Assembly: GCA_014859215.1 (NCBI GenBank) | Contig: JACUUS010000021.1 | Coordinates: 1 to 19,525 of the forward strand | Source: Dehalococcoidia bacterium | GTDB lineage: Bacteria > Chloroflexota > Dehalococcoidia > SZUA-161 | Direction: 5' to 3' | Length of the DNA: 19,525 bases | Shown here: positions 1-7,574 of the stretch, one piece after another | Layout of the letters: each line of letters begins with the position of its first letter | How positions within the stretch are numbered: the first letter of the stretch is position 1 | The notes under the pieces: generated by a model | The model's input: the letters and a program-made list of their open reading frames with translations, nothing else | Database searches by the model: none | Told to the model about the DNA's origin: nothing | Program-made: the position numbers and the translations under genes

Positions 1-1
1 G

Positions 2-2308
2 ATTCCCCAGGTAGCGACCATCGAAGAAGTCAACCCCTTTATCGAACGAGACATGAGCAAGTGCGTACTGTGCGCGAAATGCATACGCGCTGACCACGAA
101 ATCGTCGTTCAGGGGGCCATCGACTATATAGGGCGGGGGTTTGTCTCGCGCCCGGCAACCCTTCATGACATGCCCCTCGAGAAATCGGAATGCACTTTTT
201 GCGGCACCTGCGTGGCTATCTGCCCCACGGGTGCCCTCATGGAAAAGAAGCGGCCTTACGGCGGGACGGCGCCACGCAGTGTATCAACCACCTGCGCGCT
301 TTGCGGATGCGGATGCAGCATGAACCTCGAGATCAAGGACAACCGGATAATCCGCGCCAGGCCTGGAACGGAGAGCCCCGTAAACCGCCGCACCCTGTGC
401 GTGAAGGGCAGCTACGGTTACGACTTTGTCCACAGCCCGGAGAGATTGACGGAGCCCCTGATACGCGCCGGGGACACGTTCGAGGCGGTCTCATGGGAAA
501 AGGCCCTGGAGAAAGTATCCTCCGGGCTTTCAAGGATCATGGAAGCTCACGGCGGGGACAGCATCGGATTCCTGGGTTCTCCGAAATGCACGAACGAAGA
601 GAACTACCTGTTCCAGAGGTTCGCCCGCACAGTTGCCGGAACCAACAACATAGACAGCAGCTGCCGGCTGTACGGGGTGGCCGGCGTAGTCGGTCTCGGT
701 TCAGCGATCGGTTTCCCTGGCAGCACCAATCCCATAGACGCTCTCGAGCATGCAGAGGTCATCATGATCGCGGGCGCAAACCCCGCATCGTCGGCCCCCG
801 CCATCGGTTACGCCGTGAAGCGCGCCTTAAGGCAGAAGGGCGCGCGGCTCATTCTCATCGATCCCCAGCAAACCGAGCTTTCCTCATATGCCAGTGTCTG
901 GCTGAGGCCTGGAATAGGGACCGACCTTGCTCTTCTAAATGGAATGGCCCAGGTCATCATAGGTGAGAACCTGATGGATGAGGAGTTCGTCAGCAGGCGA
1001 ACCGATAATTACGAGACCTTGAGAAAAGAGCTGGCGCCGGTCACGCCCGCTTACGTCGAGCAGGTTACAGGAGTACCAGCGGGCGATATTCGGCGTGCAG
1101 CCCGGCTTTTCGCGGAAGCGGACTCGTCCGCCATAGTATTCGGGGACGGGATCACGCAGCAGTCTATGGCTACTTATACTGTGATGGCCCTGGCAAATCT
1201 CGCGATGCTTACAGGGAATATTGGCCTCAGAGGAGGAATTTTCCAGGTCCAGCGGGAATGCAACAGCCAGGGAGCCTGCGATATGGGAGTACTACCCGAT
1301 CTCCTTCCGGGTTACGAATGCGTCGGGGAAGACCAGTCCAGGAAGAAGTTCGAGCAGGTCTGGGGCGCGCCCGTGCCTTCGCGTTCGGGCCTGACGGCCC
1401 TTGAAATGATCGAAAAGGCGGCCTTCGGCGGCCTGAAGTGCCTGTATATCATGAGAGAAGACCCTCTCGGGGATTTCCCCGGCCGCGACGTCGTCAGGAA
1501 AGCGCTCGAATCGGTCGACCTCCTGGTTGTCCACGAGCTATTCATGACCGACACTGCCCGAATGGCGCACGTGGTCCTTCCTTCGGCAAGCTTTGCGGAG
1601 AAGGACGGGACCTGCACAAATTTCGAGGGGAGGGTCCAGGTATTGCGAAAAGCTATCGAGCCCGCAGGCTCAAGCCGGCCCGAGGCCGACACACTGCTGG
1701 CCCTGGCGGAGACCATGGGGCGCCGGATGCCCTATGCATCCCTGGAACAGGTGCAGGCGGAGATGCAGAACCTGGTCCCGCTTTACCACGTCCCCTCCCG
1801 CAAAGACCGCGATACAAGGGACATCTACCGGACCAAGCTGGACAGGGACCCTCTGAAGAACAGGCGTCTGTTCAGGGGGCAGTTCCCCAGCGGATTCGGC
1901 CGCTTCTCCCACACTCCGTATGAACCCCGTCCCGAGATCTCGCGGGACGGCTATCCGTTCACTCTTCTGACGGGAAGCATCCCCTTTCACTCGGGGACCG
2001 GGGCGGACAGCTCCAAGTCCAGACGGCTGAGGGAGTTCGTCTCCGAAGCCTACGTGGAAATAGGGGCGCTGGACGCGGGCCGGTTCGGAATAAATCAGGG
2101 GGATGTCGTAAGGATATCTTCGCCCTCGGGCGAAGTCTCGGTACCCGCCCGCATCAGTAAGGGGCTGCCGCAGGGAACCTTCTTCATGCCGTTCTGCTTC
2201 CCTTCCACTCCGTTCAACCAGCTTTTCGGGGCTGTCCCCGACACGCGCGCCGAGAGTCCAGCTTTCAAGGCTTGCGCGGTAAACCTGGAAAGGACCCTCC
2301 ATGCATAA
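2..2308 (+). CDS. FdhA/NuoG-like molybdopterin oxidoreductase-family subunit, 5'-truncated; Mo/W-ligand Cys/Sec absent
   Basis: The reading frame is open to the window edge, and the residues before the first ATG (position 53) match the family (…NPFIERD-MSKC…), so the true start lies upstream. Residues below are counted from ATG 53. A 2x[4Fe-4S] ferredoxin domain comes first: C4-x2-C7-x2-C10-x3-D14 and C47-x2-C50-x2-C53-x3-C57. Next is the molybdopterin Fe4S4 domain (C81, C84, C88, C116, with K118), then the large molybdopterin domain with the family signatures GITQ, ALANLAMLTGN and QGACDMG, and a C-terminal dinucleotide-binding domain (from about residue 635, LTGS…HSGTG). By alignment of NNIDSSCRLYG with the NNVDHCARLCH type, Tyr207 (TAC, 671-673) replaces the metal-ligating Cys/Sec and Gly208 replaces the catalytic His. 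TQH is TQQ. Formate oxidation is therefore unlikely; an electron-transfer or structural role beside NuoE/NuoF-like subunits is inferred. It overlaps the next gene by 8 bp. Confidence 0.9.
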   Translation: MPQVATIEEVNPFIERDMSKCVLCAKCIRADHEIVVQGAIDYIGRGFVSRPATLHDMPLEKSECTFCGTCVAICPTGALMEKKRPYGGTAPRSVSTTCALCGCGCSMNLEIKDNRIIRARPGTESPVNRRTLCVKGSYGYDFVHSPERLTEPLIRAGDTFEAVSWEKALEKVSSGLSRIMEAHGGDSIGFLGSPKCTNEENYLFQRFARTVAGTNNIDSSCRLYGVAGVVGLGSAIGFPGSTNPIDALEHAEVIMIAGANPASSAPAIGYAVKRALRQKGARLILIDPQQTELSSYASVWLRPGIGTDLALLNGMAQVIIGENLMDEEFVSRRTDNYETLRKELAPVTPAYVEQVTGVPAGDIRRAARLFAEADSSAIVFGDGITQQSMATYTVMALANLAMLTGNIGLRGGIFQVQRECNSQGACDMGVLPDLLPGYECVGEDQSRKKFEQVWGAPVPSRSGLTALEMIEKAAFGGLKCLYIMREDPLGDFPGRDVVRKALESVDLLVVHELFMTDTARMAHVVLPSASFAEKDGTCTNFEGRVQVLRKAIEPAGSSRPEADTLLALAETMGRRMPYASLEQVQAEMQNLVPLYHVPSRKDRDTRDIYRTKLDRDPLKNRRLFRGQFPSGFGRFSHTPYEPRPEISRDGYPFTLLTGSIPFHSGTGADSSKSRRLREFVSEAYVEIGALDAGRFGINQGDVVRISSPSGEVSVPARISKGLPQGTFFMPFCFPSTPFNQLFGAVPDTRAESPAFKACAVNLERTLHA

Positions 2309-2801
2309 GAGCACAGATAACCCGACGGCAACCGCAGCTGAAATGGCGGCGATAGAGGAAATCGTCCAGCGGCACCATGACCAGCGCTGGCCGCTTATCC
2401 CGCTTCTGCAGGAAGTCCAGGAGGAGTGCGGTTATATACCCCCTGGAGCTATCGAACCCATCGCCCGGGGCCTGGGGCTGTTTCCCGCCGAGGTACAGGG
2501 CGTTGTTACGTTCTACGAGCAGTTTCACATGGCTCCGCGCGGCAAGTACGTTGTCCGTGTCTGTCGTGGGACCGCCTGTCATGTTCGCGGAGGAAGCACG
2601 ATACTAAAGATAGTGAAGCGGGACCTGGACATCGATGAAAACGAGACTACGTCCGACATGCGGTATACGCTGGAGACCGTGCCGTGCCTCGGCACATGCT
2701 TCCTTGCTCCCGCGATGATGGTCAACAAGGACTATCACGGCAAGCTCGCTCCACCGAAATTGAGGGCCATTCTCAAGCAATACGACGGCCCCGGAAAGTG
2801 A
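2301..2801 (+). CDS. NuoE/HydC-like [2Fe-2S] thioredoxin-fold subunit
   Basis: This 166-residue protein has the size and layout of NuoE (24-kDa subunit). An N-terminal helical part (PLIPLLQEVQEECGYIP, then a GVVTFYEQF signature) is followed by a thioredoxin-like [2Fe-2S] domain. The cluster ligands are visible as C-x4-C in CRGTAC and C-x3-C in CLGTC. In complex I, NAD-linked hydrogenases and formate dehydrogenases, this subunit sits against NuoF and holds the N1a-type cluster near FMN. The ATG at 2301 overlaps the upstream stop by 8 bp and has a good ribosome site (GGAAAGGA, 2287-2294), implying translational coupling. The next gene starts 5 bp after its stop, so this subunit, the FdhA-like protein and the NuoF fusion very likely form one complex. 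Identification is firm; the electron partner is inferred from context. Confidence 0.95.
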   Translation: MHKSTDNPTATAAEMAAIEEIVQRHHDQRWPLIPLLQEVQEECGYIPPGAIEPIARGLGLFPAEVQGVVTFYEQFHMAPRGKYVVRVCRGTACHVRGGSTILKIVKRDLDIDENETTSDMRYTLETVPCLGTCFLAPAMMVNKDYHGKLAPPKLRAILKQYDGPGK

Positions 2802-2806
2802 AGCAC

Positions 2807-5800
2807 ATGGAAAGACTGAAAACACCATCGGACCTGGAAGACTATCGCAGCTTCCTTGCCGGACAGCCGGGCAAGCGGGAGATATGCGTACGTATATGCA
2901 CCACCGGATGCCGCGCTCACGGCGCACTCGATCTCCGGGACGCCATGCTTGCTGAGGTCAGCAGCAAGGGCCTTCAGGAAAGGGTTGAAGTCAGGGAAAC
3001 GGGCTGTCACGGCTTCTGCGCGAAGGCGCCGGTAATGGCCGTAGACCCGATGGGACTCTTCTACCAGGAGGTAGCCGCCGGGGATGTTCCCGAGATTGTC
3101 TCGAAGACCCTGCTCAAGGGTGAACCTCTAGACAGGCTGCTTTACCACGAAAAGAACAACGGCTCCGCCATAGCCCACCCTGAACTCATACCTTTCTACA
3201 GCAGCCAGACCCGCAACGTGCTCGCCAACTGCGGCCTGATCGATCCGAAGGAAATAGGCCAGTTTATCGAACGGGAGGGCTATGCGGCCTTTTCACGGGT
3301 GCTGGGCGGAATGACGCCCGAGCAGGTTATCGAAGCCGTATCGGCGGCGAAACTTCGCGGCCGCGGCGGGGCCGGATTCAACACCGGCCTGAAATGGAAG
3401 CTCACCCGGCAGGCCCGCGGGGATGTCAAGTATATCATCTGCAACGCCGACGAAGGAGACCCCGGCGCTTTCATGGACCGCGCGGTACTCGAGGGCGACC
3501 CGCACAGGGTCCTCGAGGGCATGCTGATCGCCGCCTATTCGATCGGGGCAGCCGCCGGCTACATTTATGTTCGCGCAGAGTACCCCATCGCGATCGAGCA
3601 CCTCGCAATAGCCACCCGGCAGGCTGAAGAGCTGGGGCTGCTGGGAAAGAATATCCTTGGTTCCGGCTTCGACTTCGAAATTCACATCAAGCAGGGAGCG
3701 GGAGCGTTCGTTTGCGGCGAGGAGACCGCGTTGATTGCCTCACTGGAAGGGAGGCGAGGGATGCCGCGACCGCGTCCCCCCTTCCCCGCCCAGTCCGGGC
3801 TCGACGGCAAGCCAACGTCGATCAACAACGTCGAGACCTACGCGAATGTTCCCGGCCTGATCCTTCACGGCCCCGAGTCCTACTCCCGCATCGGGACCGA
3901 GGAGAGCAAGGGCACTAAGATTTTCTCGCTGTCAGGCAAGATCAATAATACCGGCCTGGTAGAGGTCCCAATCGGCACCCCCATGTCGAAAATCATCTAC
4001 GATATAGGCGGAGGCATTCCGCGGGGCAAGCAGCTCAAAGCGGTGCAAACGGGCGGGCCCTCAGGCGGCTGCATAACCGCCCAGTTCATCGACGTCCCGG
4101 TAGACTACGCGCCCCTGGCCAAACTGGGGTCAATAATGGGTTCCGGCGGCATGGTGGTCATGGACGAGAGCAACTGCATGGTGGAGGTGGCGCGCTACTT
4201 CCTGAGCTTCACCCAGGCCGAGTCCTGCGGCAAGTGCACCCCTTGCCGTCTCGGAACGCGCCAGATGCTGGAAATCCTTACCCGGATCACGCAGGGCAAG
4301 GGCCGCGACGAGGATGTGGACATACTGGTAAACGTAGCGAATACTGTGAAAGAATGCTCGCTGTGCGGCCTGGGCCAGACATGCCCCAATCCGGTATTGA
4401 CCACAATCAAGTACTTTCGGGACGAGTACGAAGCCCACATCAAGGAGAAGAAATGCCCTGCCGCTGTATGCGACGCCCTGATGATTTCTCCCTGCCAGCA
4501 TACCTGTCCCGTGGGAATCGACATACCCAGATACGTGGCTCACATCGCGGCGGGGGAATACCTCGAGGCAGTGGAGACGATCCGGGAACGGAACCCCTTC
4601 CCCGCCATATGCGGCCGGATCTGCCACCATCCCTGCGAGATCAGGTGCAGGCGCGGCGAACTCGATGAGCCGGTAGCGATCAGGTCCCTGAAACGATTCG
4701 TGGCCGACTGGTATTTCGATAATTCCGGCAGGCTGCCGGCACCGCAGCCCTTCCCGCAGACCGACGACCGGAAGGTGGCCGTGGTCGGCGCCGGCCCCAC
4801 CGGACTAAGCTGCGCCTACTTCCTTGCGCGCATGGGCTACCCGGTGACCGTGTTCGAAGCGCTGCCCGTCGGGGGAGGCATGCTTTCAGTGGCCATACCC
4901 CAGTTCCGTCTGCCGCACGAGGTGATCCAGAGGGAGATCGATCATATAGCCCGGCGCGGCGTCGAAATCAGGTACAACACGCCCATCAATACGAACTTCA
5001 CGATAGAGGACCTTAAGAAGGACGGCTACGAGGCTGTGCTCATAGCAGCCGGCGCCCAGAGAAGCCAGCGCATCGGTATCCCCGGCGAGCTGGAGGACGT
5101 CGAGGGCTTCCATTACGGGCTCAGGTTCCTTCGCGACATTAAGGTTGGCAAACAGGTCCGGGTCGGCAAGCGGGTCGCGGTCATAGGCGGCGGCAACGTG
5201 GCGCTCGACGCAGCCCGCACCGCCCTGCGTCTGGGCGCGGAGGACGTAAGCATCTACTACAGGCGTTCCAGGAACGAAATGCCGGTGACTGCGGTGGAGT
5301 ACGAGGAGGCGGTCGCGGAGGGTATCGGGTTCCACTTCCTGGTGAGCCCGACCAGGGTCACGAGCAGCGACTGGAGGGTCAACGGGCTCCAGTGCATTCA
5401 TATGAGGCTGGGAGAACCCGATCCGGGAGGCCGCCGGCGTCCTGTGCCGGTAGAGGGTTCCGAGTTCTCCGTCGAAGCCGATACGGTCATTGCGGCGGTG
5501 GGCCAGGCCCCGGACCTCTCGTTCCTGCCCAGAGACAGCGCACTCGAGCGAACGAGGTGGGAAACACTGGTTGTGGACGGCAACAGGCTCTCCACCAATG
5601 TGGCCGGGGTCTTTGCCGGCGGTGATTTTGTCACCGGGCCGGGGATGATCATAGAAGCCATAGCGGCTGGACGGCGTTCGGCTGCCGCCATAGACAAATT
5701 TTTGAGAAACGATCCCACCCGTGTCGAGATGTACGACATCAAGCAGAGGCGCAACGGGAACGGGCACAAAGAGGAGACCGAAGCGTCGTGGGAAGCTCAG

Positions 5801-5932
5801 CCGAGGTCGGAAATGCCGCAGCTGCCTCCCGAGAAGCGAAGAAACACGTTCGACGAGATCGAGTGCGGCTTCTCGGAAGAGAAGGCCAGACAGGAAGCGA
5901 AAAGATGCCTGAGATGCGATCTGGAGTCCTGA
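2807..5932 (+). CDS. NuoF-GltD fusion: NADH/FMN dehydrogenase joined to NADPH-type FAD flavoprotein
   Basis: From ATG 2807 (GGAAAG at 2793-2798; the GTG at 2798 is the alternative) the protein has 1041 residues. The order is: thioredoxin-like [2Fe-2S] domain (C31, C35, C67, C71); NuoF core with the NADH/FMN loop RGRGGAGF (184-191) and NADEGDPGAF (213-222); SLBB-like part; and a [4Fe-4S] site C474-x2-C477-x2-C480…C520. The usual C-terminal ferredoxin of HydB-type NuoF is replaced by a GltD/NfnB-like module: Fe-S region with C563, C567, C602, C606, C610 and C614, FAD site GAGPTG (661-666), and a second dinucleotide site GGGNVALDAARTA (794-806) followed by RRSRNEMP (819-826), the type that binds NADPH. 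The tail ends in a CLRC motif. It probably links NAD(H), NADP(H) and Fe-S carriers. Longer frames starting at 2684 would run inside nuoE and are not favoured. metV follows 30 bp downstream. Confidence 0.93.
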   Translation: MERLKTPSDLEDYRSFLAGQPGKREICVRICTTGCRAHGALDLRDAMLAEVSSKGLQERVEVRETGCHGFCAKAPVMAVDPMGLFYQEVAAGDVPEIVSKTLLKGEPLDRLLYHEKNNGSAIAHPELIPFYSSQTRNVLANCGLIDPKEIGQFIEREGYAAFSRVLGGMTPEQVIEAVSAAKLRGRGGAGFNTGLKWKLTRQARGDVKYIICNADEGDPGAFMDRAVLEGDPHRVLEGMLIAAYSIGAAAGYIYVRAEYPIAIEHLAIATRQAEELGLLGKNILGSGFDFEIHIKQGAGAFVCGEETALIASLEGRRGMPRPRPPFPAQSGLDGKPTSINNVETYANVPGLILHGPESYSRIGTEESKGTKIFSLSGKINNTGLVEVPIGTPMSKIIYDIGGGIPRGKQLKAVQTGGPSGGCITAQFIDVPVDYAPLAKLGSIMGSGGMVVMDESNCMVEVARYFLSFTQAESCGKCTPCRLGTRQMLEILTRITQGKGRDEDVDILVNVANTVKECSLCGLGQTCPNPVLTTIKYFRDEYEAHIKEKKCPAAVCDALMISPCQHTCPVGIDIPRYVAHIAAGEYLEAVETIRERNPFPAICGRICHHPCEIRCRRGELDEPVAIRSLKRFVADWYFDNSGRLPAPQPFPQTDDRKVAVVGAGPTGLSCAYFLARMGYPVTVFEALPVGGGMLSVAIPQFRLPHEVIQREIDHIARRGVEIRYNTPINTNFTIEDLKKDGYEAVLIAAGAQRSQRIGIPGELEDVEGFHYGLRFLRDIKVGKQVRVGKRVAVIGGGNVALDAARTALRLGAEDVSIYYRRSRNEMPVTAVEYEEAVAEGIGFHFLVSPTRVTSSDWRVNGLQCIHMRLGEPDPGGRRRPVPVEGSEFSVEADTVIAAVGQAPDLSFLPRDSALERTRWETLVVDGNRLSTNVAGVFAGGDFVTGPGMIIEAIAAGRRSAAAIDKFLRNDPTRVEMYDIKQRRNGNGHKEETEASWEAQPRSEMPQLPPEKRRNTFDEIECGFSEEKARQEAKRCLRCDLES

Positions 5933-5962
5933 CCTTGATAATATCCGGGCCGGAGGGATGAG

Positions 5963-6607
5963 ATGAAGTCAATCACCAGGCAGAAGACAATCGAGGAAAT
6001 AGAGCAGCAGATTGAAGGGCTCGAAAGGATTTACATCGTCGGGTGCGGGACATGCGCGACCATGGCGGGTACCGGCGGGAGAGAGCAGGTGCTGGAAATG
6101 CGCGAACGCCTGCAGGGCCTGGGCAAAATGGTCTCCGGCTGGACGGTTATCCCGACCGCTTGCGATGACATGACCGAAGCGGCGCTGAAGGAGAACAACG
6201 GCGCGATGGAAAGCGCCGACTGCCTGCTGGTGATGGCATGCGCCCTGGGCGTGCAGAGGGCCGGTTCCCGAAACGGCATGCCGGTGATTCCCGCCCTTGA
6301 TACCCTGTTTATCGGCATCGAGGACGGGCCCGGCTATTTTCGTGAGATGTGCGATCAGTGCGGGCACTGCCTTCTCGGATATACCGCGGGTGTCTGCCCG
6401 ATTACCGCCTGCCACAAGGGCCTCCTCAACGGGCCCTGCGGGGGGACCAATAATGGGAAATGCGAGATCGACAGCGAAAAGGACTGCGCGTGGACCCTCA
6501 TCTACCAGCGATTGAAAGAGCAGGGCCGGCTGGACCTGATGAAGAAATACCAGCCGCCGCGAAACTCGCAGGTCATGCCCAGGCCGCGATCAGTCAGGAT
6601 CTCGTAG
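5963..6607 (+). CDS. metV: MetV, zinc/Fe-S partner subunit of methylene-tetrahydrofolate reductase (MTHFR_C family)
   Basis: This 214-residue protein matches the MetV family (methylene-tetrahydrofolate reductase C-terminal domain), which in acetogens such as Moorella pairs with MetF. It is cysteine-rich: C28, C31, C67, C87, C93, then a dense block C130-x2-C133-x2-C136, C145, C150, C159 and C167 that fits Fe-S and zinc binding. Characteristic stretches are VGCGTCATM and GLLNGPCGGTNNGKCEID. Known MetV proteins carry Fe-S clusters that pass electrons to the flavin of MetF. The ATG at 5963 has a good ribosome site (GGAGGG, 5952-5957). It lies 30 bp after the NuoF-GltD fusion and 12 bp before metF, so it is the likely physical bridge between the electron-transfer subunits and the reductase. 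Confidence 0.93.
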   Translation: MKSITRQKTIEEIEQQIEGLERIYIVGCGTCATMAGTGGREQVLEMRERLQGLGKMVSGWTVIPTACDDMTEAALKENNGAMESADCLLVMACALGVQRAGSRNGMPVIPALDTLFIGIEDGPGYFREMCDQCGHCLLGYTAGVCPITACHKGLLNGPCGGTNNGKCEIDSEKDCAWTLIYQRLKEQGRLDLMKKYQPPRNSQVMPRPRSVRIS

Positions 6608-6619
6608 TAAGGAGGAGCC

Positions 6620-7522
6620 ATGGCCGGGAACTTCAAGGAGGCCCTTAACTCGGGCAAGTTCGTGATTTCAAGCGAGATCGGTCCGCCCAAAGGGACGAAT
6701 ATCGATAAGATGCGCCATCACATCGAGGTCCTCAAGGACATCGTTGACGGCATAAATGTGACCGACCACCAGAGCTCCGTCATGCGCTTCCCCTCCATAG
6801 GCGGCTGCATCGAAATCAAGGAGCACGGCGGTGAACCTATTCTCCAGATGACATGCCGCGACCGCAACCAGCTCGCCTTGCAGGCCGAGCTCCTGTTCGC
6901 TTATACGCGCGGAATAAGGAACGTCCTTTGCCTCACAGGGGACGCCGTGCCGGTCGGTGACCACAAGCAGGCGAAAGGCGTCTTTGAGCTTGACTCAGTC
7001 CAGCTTCTGAGGGCCGTCAGGCAAATGGAATCAGGAAAAGACCTCGGCGGCAACGACCTGGACGGCTCAGTGCAGTTCTGCGCCGGGGCAATAGTCACCC
7101 CCGAGGCTGTGCCGCTGGAGCCCCAACTCATAAAGTTTGAGAAGAAGGTGGAGGCGGGCGCAGAGTTTATCCAGACGCAGGCTATCTACGACCTGGACAG
7201 TTTTGCCAGGTTCATGGAGTATGCCCGCCGGTTTCCCGTCAAGGTGCTGGCGGGAATAGTCCTCCTGGTTTCAGCCCGAATGGCGAAGTACATGAACGAA
7301 AATGTGCCCGGAATCTCAGTCCCGCAGGCCCTTATAGACGAGCTCGCGGCCGCGCCGAAAGGCCAGGCGCTTCAAAAAGGTATCGAGATCGCAGGGAGAA
7401 TGATCTCGACATTGAAGGAAGGCGGCGTCTGTGACGGGGTGCATATAATGGCTATAGGCAGGGAAGAGGTTGTGCCGGACATTCTGGCGGCGGCAGGCCT
7501 GAACGGTCACAAGGGTAGTTAA
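6620..7522 (+). CDS. metF: MetF, 5,10-methylene-tetrahydrofolate reductase catalytic subunit
   Basis: A 300-residue FAD-dependent TIM-barrel enzyme of the MTHFR family that reduces methylene-tetrahydrofolate to methyl-tetrahydrofolate, the last folate step of the methyl branch of the Wood-Ljungdahl pathway (and a source of methyl groups for methionine). Visible signatures are the catalytic glutamate in SSEIGPP (E19), VTDHQSS, TCRDRN, NVLCLTGD with the conserved Asp, and FIQTQAIYD. The length is close to bacterial MetF. The ATG at 6620 follows GGAGGAG (6611-6617). It is the last gene of the operon. Because MetV and NuoE/NuoF-type subunits precede it, the electron donor is probably reached through that complex and not by direct NADH binding as in Escherichia coli MetF; this is inference from gene order. 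Confidence 0.95.
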   Translation: MAGNFKEALNSGKFVISSEIGPPKGTNIDKMRHHIEVLKDIVDGINVTDHQSSVMRFPSIGGCIEIKEHGGEPILQMTCRDRNQLALQAELLFAYTRGIRNVLCLTGDAVPVGDHKQAKGVFELDSVQLLRAVRQMESGKDLGGNDLDGSVQFCAGAIVTPEAVPLEPQLIKFEKKVEAGAEFIQTQAIYDLDSFARFMEYARRFPVKVLAGIVLLVSARMAKYMNENVPGISVPQALIDELAAAPKGQALQKGIEIAGRMISTLKEGGVCDGVHIMAIGREEVVPDILAAAGLNGHKGS

Positions 7523-7530
7523 CCAAAGCC

Positions 7531-7557
7531 CGCATACGGTCAGCACCGGCAGATGCG
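7531..7557. terminator. Possible stem-loop between convergent metF and surface-protein gene
   Basis: Nested inverted segments CGCAT (7531-7535)/ATGCG (7553-7557) and CGGT (7537-7540)/ACCG (7545-7548) can fold into a bulged hairpin in the 52-bp gap between two converging genes, a place where a bidirectional terminator would be expected. There is no T tract on either side, so intrinsic termination is uncertain. Confidence 0.25.
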
Positions 7558-7574
7558 TACCGCCGCGTGCAGTA

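Noticed and set aside
2..2308. Functional formate dehydrogenase catalytic subunit
   Set aside because: The metal-ligand Cys/Sec and the catalytic His are replaced (Tyr207, Gly208), so the usual automatic annotation would overstate function.
2684..2806. 41-codon N-terminal extension of the NuoF-GltD fusion inside nuoE
   Set aside because: It would overlap nuoE out of frame, has no family similarity, and ATG 2807 has a ribosome site just after the nuoE stop.
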